Below, piece after piece: positions 1 through 5,567 of a stretch of DNA of 5,699 bases. Made by a program: the position numbers and the translations under genes. Origin of the DNA: Hyphomonas sp. (lineage in GTDB: Bacteria; Pseudomonadota; Alphaproteobacteria; Caulobacterales; Hyphomonadaceae). Numbering within the stretch: the stretch's first letter is position 1; every line of letters starts with the position of its first letter. Location: the NCBI GenBank assembly GCA_003486945.1, contig DNFL01000177.1, positions 1 through 5,699 on the forward strand, written 5' to 3'. The notes below the pieces were generated by a model. That model was not told the origin of the DNA. It searched no databases and worked only from the letters and a program-made list of their open reading frames with translations.

Positions 1-430
1 TGCCGGTGCGCACATTCAGGAACAGGCAATCTTCGCTTTCCGGCGGCGTTTCCTGTGCCGAAATGGCGATGCGGGCGGCCATACGTTCGAAAAGGTTAAG
101 TCCCAGGCCGTCGATGATGCTGCCAACAAAAGCGCTGTAGCGGCTGCGCGGCTGGATGCATTCCGGGCCATATTCGCGGGTATCGCGGGAGTTTGCGCCC
201 CATTGCGGCGGCGGCGAAGGCGGGGTCCAGCGGCGCGCGGAAGCATATGGGATGCCGTTGAATACGCGGATCGAGGCGTTATCCCGGTCGATGCCGCCGA
301 CAACGATGCCCTGATGGATCCGAACCGGTTCGGACATTTCCATCGGCTTCGGCGGCTTGCGCAGCGCGAACCAGCCATAGGCGGCGCCTGCCAGCAGCAG
401 GAAGAAGAGAACTATACTCAGTCGGCGCAT
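1..430 (-). CDS. Type-B carboxylesterase family protein, N-terminal part (runs off the left edge)
   Basis: Alpha/beta-hydrolase of the carboxylesterase type B (cholinesterase-like) family, expected to hydrolyse carboxyl esters outside the cytoplasm. 143 residues are visible from ATG 430 and the frame is open to base 1. Residues 1-22 (MRRLSIVLFFLLLAGAAYGW...) form a charged start plus a hydrophobic stretch, a signal peptide or signal anchor. Two family hallmarks follow: GIVVGG...IRVFNGIPYA at 41-63 and SEDCLFLNV at 132-140. Cys91 (PECIQ) and Cys135 (SEDC) stand where the family has its first disulfide, which fits an exported protein. The nucleophile elbow (GESAG in relatives), acid and histidine lie outside the window, so catalytic competence cannot be judged. 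A G-rich stretch about 10 bases upstream is the likely ribosome site. It lies 80 bases behind the PLP enzyme in the same direction, with its own promoter-like sequence. Family is confident; substrate is unknown. Confidence 0.88.
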   Translation of the reverse strand, partial: MRRLSIVLFFLLLAGAAYGWFALRKPPKPMEMSEPVRIHQGIVVGGIDRDNASIRVFNGIPYASARRWTPPSPPPQWGANSRDTREYGPECIQPRSRYSAFVGSIIDGLGLNLFERMAARIAISAQETPPESEDCLFLNVRTG

Positions 431-459
431 GGTCGTTATCCCCGCCCCAGGCTGCAAGC

Positions 460-486
460 ACTATACCAGCATGAATCAGCTGTCAT
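460..486 (-). promoter_or_regulatory. Candidate promoter of the carboxylesterase gene
   Basis: Reading the minus strand, TATAGT lies at 465-460 (five of six matches to the -10 consensus) and is preceded by TGG, an extended -10. ATGACA at 486-481 is a -35-like hexamer, but the spacer is 15 bases, shorter than the preferred 17. Transcription would begin near 453 and give a leader of roughly 22 bases before ATG 430. The same bases can also be read as a sigma-54-like element: TGG followed 12 bases later by the GC of TTGCA, with a poor centre. The -10 is the strongest part of the call. Confidence 0.45.
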
Positions 487-510
487 GTTTGCAGAACATG
501 CCCTGCAAAC
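484..510. repeat. Two overlapping inverted repeats between the PLP enzyme and the esterase
   Basis: GTTTGCAG (487-494) and CTGCAAAC (503-510) form a perfect 8-base inverted repeat around an 8-base centre, starting immediately after the PLP enzyme's stop codon at 511-513. A second perfect repeat, CATGTT (484-489) and AACATG (495-500) with a 5-base centre, shares bases with the first, so as RNA hairpins they exclude each other. No T-run follows on the minus strand, so this is not a standard intrinsic terminator. The position, about 31 to 57 bases upstream of the predicted esterase transcription start and touching its -35, also suits a protein-binding operator. It could equally be an mRNA 3'-end stabiliser. 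Confidence 0.55.
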
Positions 511-1617
511 TCAGTCCGGGTCCAGTGCTGACAGCGTTGCGGTCACCAGATCTCCCACCGGTTCAATTCCGCAGGCCATGCGGATAAAGCCTTCGGGAAC
601 GGCGTCTCCCCAGCGGATACGGCATTCTGCGGCGGAATGGACCCCGCCGAAGCTGGTGGCGGCGGCCAGTAGGGGGTGACGGCGGATGAAGCCTTCGGCA
701 GCGTCGCGGCTTTCGAGGCAGAAGCTGACAATGGGGCCATAGCCGGTCATCTGATGGCGCGCGACGGCGTGGGCCGAGTCGCCGATCAGGCCGGGATAGC
801 GCAGGTTCGTGACTCGGGGGTCGCCGGAAAGGGCGGTGGCGACAGCCAGGGCATTGGCGTTTGCCCGTGCAATCCGCAGCTCAAGCGTCTCCATTCCGCG
901 GTGAAGCAGGTACGCATCGAACGGGCTGATGATCGCGCCTGCCAGCCTTTTCCAGCTTTTTACAGCTTCCAGCAGCTCCGGCCGGCGGCTGGCAACATGG
1001 CCGGCGAGGATGTCGGAATGGCCCGCCATCGCCTTGGTATCTGCCATCACGGAGATATCCGCCCCGAGGTCCAGCGGGCGCTGGCAGAGGGGGGTGGCCG
1101 TCGTGTTATCTGCGACGAGGATCGTTCCTGCTGCCCGGCACTTCGCGGCGACAGCGGCGATGTCGCAAACTTCGAGGCCGGGATTGGAGGGTGTCTCGAT
1201 CAGGGCGAGTTTGGCGCCGGTGAAGTCGGCGCCCGTCATGGCAGCGGTCGGGACGGCGACCACTTCGACACCTTTGGAAGCGAACTGTTCGGCCAGAAGG
1301 GCGCGGGCGTTGTAATAGCCGTCAGCATGCACCACGACCCGGTCTCCGGGCTTGAGGTGGGCGTAGAAGACAGCGGCAATCGCGGCCATGCCGGAGGGGA
1401 ACAGGATTGCCTCGGCATCCTCGATCAGGCCGATCTCGGCTTCGACCTCTTCCACGGTCGGGTTGCCGTAGCGGCTGTAGAAGTGACTTCCCTGCGGCTC
1501 TCCGGGCAGATGGTAGATCGTCGAGGCGACAATCGGCAAAGCCAGCGGCTCGCCCTTCTGCAAGCGCTTCGTGCGGTGGTGCAACAGCCGGGAGATCGGA
1601 GAATATTTTTCAGTCAA
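511..1617 (-). CDS. Cys/Met metabolism PLP-dependent enzyme (cystathionine gamma-lyase/synthase-like)
   Basis: Fold-type I PLP enzyme of the trans-sulfuration family, acting in the cytoplasm on sulfur amino acids such as cystathionine or homoserine esters; the exact reaction cannot be fixed. In 368-residue numbering: YSRYGNPT at 47-54 (Tyr and Arg that bind the partner subunit's PLP phosphate), FPSGMAAI at 73-80, Tyr101 in the ring-stacking position, DNTTATPL from Asp170 (pyridine nitrogen), and Lys195 in ADTKAMAGHSD as the Schiff-base lysine. IRMACGIE near 345-352 carries the substrate-carboxylate Arg. Two oddities: ADTK replaces the usual SATK, and SFGGVHS has His where many CGS/CGL enzymes have Glu (SLGGVES). 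Both are recalled from a subgroup usually annotated cystathionine gamma-lyase. Start: TTG 1617 is preferred because it overlaps the GST-like stop by only 8 bases, has GGAG 9 bases upstream and puts the lysine near the usual position. ATG 1665 or TTG 1674 would add 16 or 19 unconserved residues inside the upstream gene. Confidence 0.9.
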   Translation of the reverse strand: MTEKYSPISRLLHHRTKRLQKGEPLALPIVASTIYHLPGEPQGSHFYSRYGNPTVEEVEAEIGLIEDAEAILFPSGMAAIAAVFYAHLKPGDRVVVHADGYYNARALLAEQFASKGVEVVAVPTAAMTGADFTGAKLALIETPSNPGLEVCDIAAVAAKCRAAGTILVADNTTATPLCQRPLDLGADISVMADTKAMAGHSDILAGHVASRRPELLEAVKSWKRLAGAIISPFDAYLLHRGMETLELRIARANANALAVATALSGDPRVTNLRYPGLIGDSAHAVARHQMTGYGPIVSFCLESRDAAEGFIRRHPLLAAATSFGGVHSAAECRIRWGDAVPEGFIRMACGIEPVGDLVTATLSALDPD

Positions 1618-2605
1618 GGATGGAGGCTCCGGAGCCGATGAGGGGACGCAGCTGGTCTTTGGCATCCCTGCCAAGCTCTGCCCAGAACGATCTCAGGGTT
1701 TCGAGGCATTTTGCCTGGTATTTGAACGTACCCTGCGAATAGGTCTGGCCTTCGAGCGGGACCGAGAAGGTTTCTGCTCCTCTGGAGAGCGCCTGTTCGT
1801 TGGCCTGCAGGAAGGGCAGGTAGGTGTCGCCCGTCTGCGCCAGCAGCGCCTGCACGGGTCCGCTGGCCAGGGCTGACGCCTCGTCGATCCACTCGCCGCC
1901 GAGCCCGCTCGCATCATCGGCAAGGTCCAGCCAGCGATAGAGGTAGGGCGTTTCGCGGCGCATCCAGGCCATCGGGGTGGGATCGACGCTCATCACCTTG
2001 AGCTGGCCGTAGAAGGCGAGGTCGGCCAGCGAGATACGGTCGCCGAACAGGAAACGTGTGCGCCCGGTCGCCATCTTTTCCAGCTCGCGGCAGCTGCGCT
2101 GCCAGCTGGCTTCAATGATTGGCGCGGTTTGCGGGGTGCAGCCGACCAGCGGCATGCGCGAAATCTGACGCTCGCGGATACTGGCGGCCATCTTCTCGAC
2201 ACTGGTGCGCCCGGCATTCGGCAGCGAGTCGTACATGATCCAGTTGGCGCACCATTCCTGGTCTTCCGGATAGGTCCAGCGATAGTGGAACATCGCCTTC
2301 ATGAACCATTCGTCCGCCATGTCTTCCAGCAGCAGGCAGGCGAAGCGCAGTGCTGGCGGTTGGGGCACCAGTGCGCGGCCTTCCTTTTCGATGGACAGGA
2401 GGAAGGGCGTGGAGTCGTTCGTCCAGCTCTCGTCCGGCATCCGGATCACAGGGATGACCTGCGCCTTGACGTTCGGCATCACCCGCCCGCGATCGTCGGC
2501 GGTCATGCCAGTCCATGTATGCGAAACGTGCTTCGCCCGCATCGCGGCGCGCACTTTCAATGAGTAGGGCGAGCCTAACGCTCCGTAGACATCGTATCTG
2601 GCCAT
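1610..2605 (-). CDS. Glutathione S-transferase-like protein (331 aa, extended)
   Basis: Probable cytoplasmic GST-superfamily protein; glutathione conjugation or a related thiol reaction is inferred from fold only. The N-terminal thioredoxin-like domain (about 1-80) starts DVYGALGSPYSLKVRAAM, the usual SPF/SPY-xxKVR motif, with Ser12 and Tyr14 near the catalytic position. VIPVI at 50-54 supplies the cis-proline (Pro52), and Asp64-Ser65 sits where relatives bind the gamma-glutamyl group. The helical domain contains FLFGDRISLADLAFYGQL (186-203), whose S-x-x-D is the conserved capping box. At 331 residues it exceeds the common 200-230; residues about 205-331 form an extra or rearranged C-terminal region. 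Start: ATG 2605 is chosen over ATG 2626 because GGGGAG lies 5 bases upstream and MARYDVYG begins right at the first strand. It overlaps the DUF1330-like gene by 31 bases and the PLP gene by 8, implying coupled translation. Confidence 0.85.
   Translation of the reverse strand: MARYDVYGALGSPYSLKVRAAMRAKHVSHTWTGMTADDRGRVMPNVKAQVIPVIRMPDESWTNDSTPFLLSIEKEGRALVPQPPALRFACLLLEDMADEWFMKAMFHYRWTYPEDQEWCANWIMYDSLPNAGRTSVEKMAASIRERQISRMPLVGCTPQTAPIIEASWQRSCRELEKMATGRTRFLFGDRISLADLAFYGQLKVMSVDPTPMAWMRRETPYLYRWLDLADDASGLGGEWIDEASALASGPVQALLAQTGDTYLPFLQANEQALSRGAETFSVPLEGQTYSQGTFKYQAKCLETLRSFWAELGRDAKDQLRPLIGSGASILD
1627..1630 (-). promoter_or_regulatory. Ribosome binding site deciding the PLP enzyme start
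   Basis: GGAG on the minus strand, 9 bases before TTG 1617 and inside the end of the GST-like gene. The competing ATG 1665 has AGGG directly abutting the start codon, which is too close to work as a normal site. This supports the shorter reading with an 8-base overlap, though a TTG start is never certain without protein data. Confidence 0.45.
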
Positions 2606-3024
2606 TGTTTCTCCCCGTTCAGCCATGTTGGCCGTGTCACGATAAGATCCTGTGCGAGCAGGCCTGCATCTCTGTGCCGTGACATGGACTTATACTCTTT
2701 GTGGTTCAGTGTGGCGATGAAGGCGTGCCGGTTGGGGAAGTGATTGATCAGCACCCCGTCCCAGTCGCCTCCGCCGATGAAGTAGCGCTCTGTATCGCCA
2801 ACGAGCAATGTCAGCCCGCCGACGTCTTCCATCGCCCGCGTGAAAGCTTCGCAATAACGCATGTAGGCATCGCGCCCGCTGATTGCCTCGCCGAATTCCG
2901 GGTCCTCCGGCCGGTACTCAGCCTTCACTCGGAACTTGAGCAGATTCACCTGCGCGACGGGGCCGTCATGCGGATCATCGCGGAAAGCGCGGAACTGTGC
3001 GGCGGTGGGCTGGAAAGCGGGCAT
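2575..3024 (-). CDS. DUF1330-like small protein (dimeric alpha-beta barrel fold)
   Basis: 149-residue soluble protein without signal peptide or membrane segment; biochemical role unknown. VAQVNLLKFR (23-32) is a typical first strand of the ferredoxin-like dimeric barrel. YMRYCEAFTRAMEDVGG (54-70) forms the helix, and GDTERYFIGGGDWDGVLINH (76-95) contains the DUF1330-type W-D strand. FPNRHAFIATLNHKEYKSMS then R-H-R-D-A matches the FPs-x-x-A...Y...R...A pattern of that family. It runs longer than the usual 95-100 residues because of about 20 N-terminal and 18 C-terminal extra residues. ATG 3024 shares its A with the peptidase stop (TGATG) and has GGAGA 6 bases upstream (3031-3035), so start and coupling are convincing. 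The tail, NGEKQWPDTMSTER, encodes the GST-like gene's ribosome site in another frame. EthD- or monooxygenase-like barrels are alternative assignments of the same fold. Confidence 0.82.
   Translation of the reverse strand: MPAFQPTAAQFRAFRDDPHDGPVAQVNLLKFRVKAEYRPEDPEFGEAISGRDAYMRYCEAFTRAMEDVGGLTLLVGDTERYFIGGGDWDGVLINHFPNRHAFIATLNHKEYKSMSRHRDAGLLAQDLIVTRPTWLNGEKQWPDTMSTER
2611..2616 (-). promoter_or_regulatory. Strong ribosome binding site deciding the GST-like start
   Basis: GGGGAG on the minus strand, 5 bases before ATG 2605 and within the coding end of the DUF1330-like gene. It is the best Shine-Dalgarno sequence in the window and argues against the in-frame ATG at 2626, which lies upstream of it. 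Confidence 0.7.
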
Positions 3025-5381
3025 CAGCAGTCTCCGGTATTCAAATGGCGGCGGATAAACTCCATCCGCGTGCGCATCAGGTGCACCTGCCGGGCTTCGC
3101 CGGCAATGCCGTGGCGCTGGCCGGGATAGGTCATCAGTTCGAACACGATACCGAGTTGCTGCAGTTCGTCCATCAGGCGGGTCGTGTTGTCGAAGGTGAC
3201 GTTGTCGTCCGCCATGCCGTGCACAAGCATCAGCGGCGCGCGCCTTAGCCCGTCTAAGTGCGCGAAGACGCTGGAGGCGGCATATCCTTCGGGGTTGTTC
3301 TCAGGCGTGCCCATGTAGCGCTCCGTGTAGAACGTGTCGTAGAGCGACCAGTCAGTCACCGGCGCGCCGGCAACGACTGCCGCGAACGTGCCCTCCGGCG
3401 CCTGCGCCAGCGTCATCAGCGCCATGTAGCCGCCATAGCTCCAGCCCTGCAGCACGATTCGGTCGGCATCAACGAAAGGCTGCGCTTTCAGCCAATCCAC
3501 GCCAGTGAGCTGGTCGCGCACTTCCGGCCCGCCGGTGCGGCGGTGGATGACGTTTTCGAACCGGCGCCCGCGGCCATCGGTGCCCCGATTGTCGAGGCGG
3601 AAGACGATGTAGCCCTGCGCGGTGTAGAACACATCCGATAGCGGGCCCCATTCGTTCGCCACCCGCTTCACGCCGGGGCCGCCATAAACTTCGACGATGA
3701 CGGGGTATTTTTTCGCGGGGTCGAAATCCGCAGGTTTGCGGATGGAATAGTGAAGCGTCTGATTGTCTTCTGCCGTCAGCGTGCCGAACTCCTGCGCTGC
3801 GTGTGCGGCGAGATAAGGGGCATACGGATGAGCGGCATCCAGATTGTTTTCTTCGACCCAGGTTATGTGTGTGCCGTCGATCCGATAGAGGCCAGTGCGC
3901 GGGGGCTGGGTGGCGGATGAAAAAGTGCCGACGAAGCTCTTGAGGTTGGGCGCGAGCGAAACCTGCCATGATCCGCCTGCCGCCGTGATGCGGCGCACCT
4001 CCGGGCAGACCGCCGTTGAGCGGGCAGACATCGGCGTATGGTCGACACAGGCCGTATCTGGCAGCCGTGCATGCCCGGCCGCTTCGACTTCCGCATCTGT
4101 GGGGCCAAGCGCGACGGCGTAGAGGTGTTTCTCCAGCGGCGTGTCGAAATAGCCGGAGAAGTAGACCGTGCGGGTCTCCGTGTCGTAACCAAGAATATCG
4201 AGCACGACATTGTGGTCGAACGTCAGATGCCGGCGCTCGAATGTTTCGCCGGCGAGCCAGGAGATATGGCGGTAACCTTCGCTTTCATCGGTGATGAGGA
4301 TGCCGCCATCCGCCAGCCCGACGAAATTGCTTGCCAGGTTGATCCAGGCGGGGTTGTCCTCCGTGTACGGTGTTGTGACGCGCCAGTCTGGCCCGGCAGC
4401 GCGGTTCCAGGCGAGCTGCGTCTGCGCCCGGTTGATGGTCTGGAACCAGACTGCGCCATCTGCCCAGTATACGTGCGCGAGGTAATCGTCCGGCCCGGCG
4501 GTAGTGAGGGTGGCTTCCTTGCCTGTGGCGAGTTCCCGCACGATGAGGGCGACAACGGCATTCGGACGCCCTGCACGGGGATAGCGCTGACTGACAACCG
4601 TGGCTTCACCCGCAGCAATGTCGAAGCGCGGAACGATATCGACGCCGCTTTCGTCAACTTTCGTGTAGGCGATGTGGCGCCCGTCGCCGCTCCACCAGTA
4701 TCCGGTGTAGCGGTGCATTTCTTCCTGCGCGACAAACTCGGCGACGCCGTAGCTGATGGCATTCGCTGGATCAGCTGGCGGGGAGAGACGGTGCTCGGTT
4801 CCGGTTGCGACTTCGACGGCGAACAGGGCGCCGTCGCGGATGAAGCTGACATAGCTCCCGCCGGGCGAGACTCTGGCGTCATACTCGAAGACGTCGGTAT
4901 TCGTCAGGCGGCGGACGGTCGGCGAGCCGGCGCCGAGGGTGATGAGATTGAGGTCGCCGCCTGCGGGCACAAGGATCGTGTCGCGCGTGCCCCAGGCATA
5001 ATCGACAATGCCGCGCAGACCTGCAATGCGGCGGCGCTCGCGCATCGCCTTTTCCGCTTCGGCAAGTTCGGTGTCCTCCGGATCGACCAGCGAGGAATCC
5101 ACAAGCAGGGACTGCGCGCCGGTGGCGACATCGAACTGCCAGAGATCGAACCGGCTGGAATCGTCGTCTCGCGGTTTCAGGAAGGTCACCCGCTTGCCAT
5201 CGGGCGAGAAACGCACGCCGCGCGGACTGGGGCCGGACAGGGAAGGCGAGGCATAGAGGCGTTCGAGGGTCAGTCGGGTCTGAGGCGGCATCTGGGTCCC
5301 GGCAGAGGGTTGCGGCCCGGCAAGTGACGGGACGGCCAAAGCGGCTACCATCAGTATTGCGCAGGCAAGGAAGCGGTTCAT
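3024..5381 (-). CDS. Exported S9B serine peptidase, dipeptidyl-peptidase IV type
   Basis: 785-residue prolyl-oligopeptidase-family enzyme expected to release N-terminal dipeptides, preferably Xaa-Pro or Xaa-Ala, outside the cytoplasm. Residues 1-21 (MNRFLACAILMVAALAVPSLA) are a signal peptide with likely cleavage after SLA; no lipobox is seen. A beta-propeller spans about 50-540. It contains EFVAQEEMHRYTGYWWS (215-231), whose Glu220-Glu221 match the paired glutamates that hold the substrate amino terminus in DPP-IV. The hydrolase domain (about 541-780) has VYGGPG with oxyanion Tyr566, nucleophile Ser648 in GWSYGGY, YDTFYTERYMG (681-691), Asp725 in HGMADDNVTF and His757 in PGQRHGI: a complete triad. 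Cys445 and Cys459 may pair, and the last residue is Cys785. Length is normal for bacterial DPP-IV. It is the first gene of the four-gene overlapping block. ATG 5381 is the only practical start, since an in-frame TAG lies at 5393-5391, yet it has no clear Shine-Dalgarno sequence. Confidence 0.95.
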   Translation of the reverse strand: MNRFLACAILMVAALAVPSLAGPQPSAGTQMPPQTRLTLERLYASPSLSGPSPRGVRFSPDGKRVTFLKPRDDDSSRFDLWQFDVATGAQSLLVDSSLVDPEDTELAEAEKAMRERRRIAGLRGIVDYAWGTRDTILVPAGGDLNLITLGAGSPTVRRLTNTDVFEYDARVSPGGSYVSFIRDGALFAVEVATGTEHRLSPPADPANAISYGVAEFVAQEEMHRYTGYWWSGDGRHIAYTKVDESGVDIVPRFDIAAGEATVVSQRYPRAGRPNAVVALIVRELATGKEATLTTAGPDDYLAHVYWADGAVWFQTINRAQTQLAWNRAAGPDWRVTTPYTEDNPAWINLASNFVGLADGGILITDESEGYRHISWLAGETFERRHLTFDHNVVLDILGYDTETRTVYFSGYFDTPLEKHLYAVALGPTDAEVEAAGHARLPDTACVDHTPMSARSTAVCPEVRRITAAGGSWQVSLAPNLKSFVGTFSSATQPPRTGLYRIDGTHITWVEENNLDAAHPYAPYLAAHAAQEFGTLTAEDNQTLHYSIRKPADFDPAKKYPVIVEVYGGPGVKRVANEWGPLSDVFYTAQGYIVFRLDNRGTDGRGRRFENVIHRRTGGPEVRDQLTGVDWLKAQPFVDADRIVLQGWSYGGYMALMTLAQAPEGTFAAVVAGAPVTDWSLYDTFYTERYMGTPENNPEGYAASSVFAHLDGLRRAPLMLVHGMADDNVTFDNTTRLMDELQQLGIVFELMTYPGQRHGIAGEARQVHLMRTRMEFIRRHLNTGDC

Positions 5382-5387
5382 CTGCAG

Positions 5388-5415
5388 ACACTATCCGGGA
5401 TTCCGGCCCTGTCAC
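5388..5415 (-). promoter_or_regulatory. Candidate promoter of the peptidase operon, possibly leaderless
   Basis: Reading the minus strand, GTGACA (5415-5410, five of six to the -35 consensus) is followed after 16 bases by TAGTGT (5393-5388), or after 14 by GATAGT (5395-5390). Only 6 bases separate TAGTGT from ATG 5381, so transcription would begin at or next to the start codon. The -10 match is modest. Similar words occur before the esterase gene. Confidence 0.35.
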
Positions 5416-5552
5416 CTTGACGTGCAGGTCAGCTGCGGGAAGCTGCCGGGAGCCTGTTTGCGCTCTTAAGGCAGCCTGCGAGGCGGCTTTCGCTTGATCT
5501 TCTCCGCGCACCGCGCCACATCGCGCGCTGATCCCGTTTTCTGAGCATTCTG

Positions 5553-5557
5553 AAGGA
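5553..5557 (+). promoter_or_regulatory. Ribosome binding site of the EttA-like gene
   Basis: AAGGA, 10 bases before ATG 5568. The spacing is slightly long, but no better start lies nearby, and the protein N-terminus aligns with EttA from this ATG. Confidence 0.5.
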
Positions 5558-5567
5558 ATCCCCGACC

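Larger units (their letters stand above)
5382..5567. other. Divergent intergenic region between peptidase operon and EttA-like gene
   Basis: 186 bases without a convincing gene. It must carry start signals in both directions. The peptidase side has the candidate promoter at 5388-5415. On the EttA side no convincing -35/-10 pair was found: TTGACG at 5417-5422 and TTGATC at 5494-5499 lack a good -10 at 17 bases. AAGGCAGCC (5468-5476) and GGCGGCTTT (5482-5490) can pair as an imperfect stem with one mismatch and one G-T pair. AGCTGCGGGA (5431-5440) is followed directly by the near-copy AGCTGCCGGG (5441-5450). Confidence 0.6.

Noticed and set aside
16..378. 120-codon minus-strand frame at the left edge
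   Set aside because: It is out of frame with the carboxylesterase reading from ATG 430, which carries the EDCLFLNV motif; the composition is typical of a shadow frame.
1610..1617. Possible frameshift or gene fusion between the GST-like and PLP genes
   Set aside because: Both proteins are complete at the junction and the 8-base TTGACTGA overlap is a normal coupled stop-start arrangement.
676..1641. 321-codon open frame on the plus strand opposite the PLP enzyme
   Set aside because: Antisense shadow of a well-supported enzyme. The product is low in hydrophobic order and matches no family.
4038..5327. Long open frame of 429 codons on the plus strand opposite the peptidase gene
   Set aside because: It lies wholly antisense to a gene with a full catalytic triad. 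Its translation has no recognisable domain, and long antisense frames are expected in GC-rich DNA with third-position bias.
5417..5445. TTGACG as the -35 of an ettA promoter
   Set aside because: The bases 17 downstream (AAGCTG) do not resemble a -10, so no promoter is called.
5468..5490. Imperfect stem followed by a short T-run, terminator-like on the plus strand
   Set aside because: No plus-strand gene lies upstream to terminate, the stem has a mismatch and a G-T pair, and the T-run is only three bases.
4879..5511. 210-codon minus-strand frame overlapping the peptidase start
   Set aside because: Arg/Ala/Pro-rich out-of-frame product of the peptidase N-terminal region. The in-frame signal peptide and propeller are clearly the real product.
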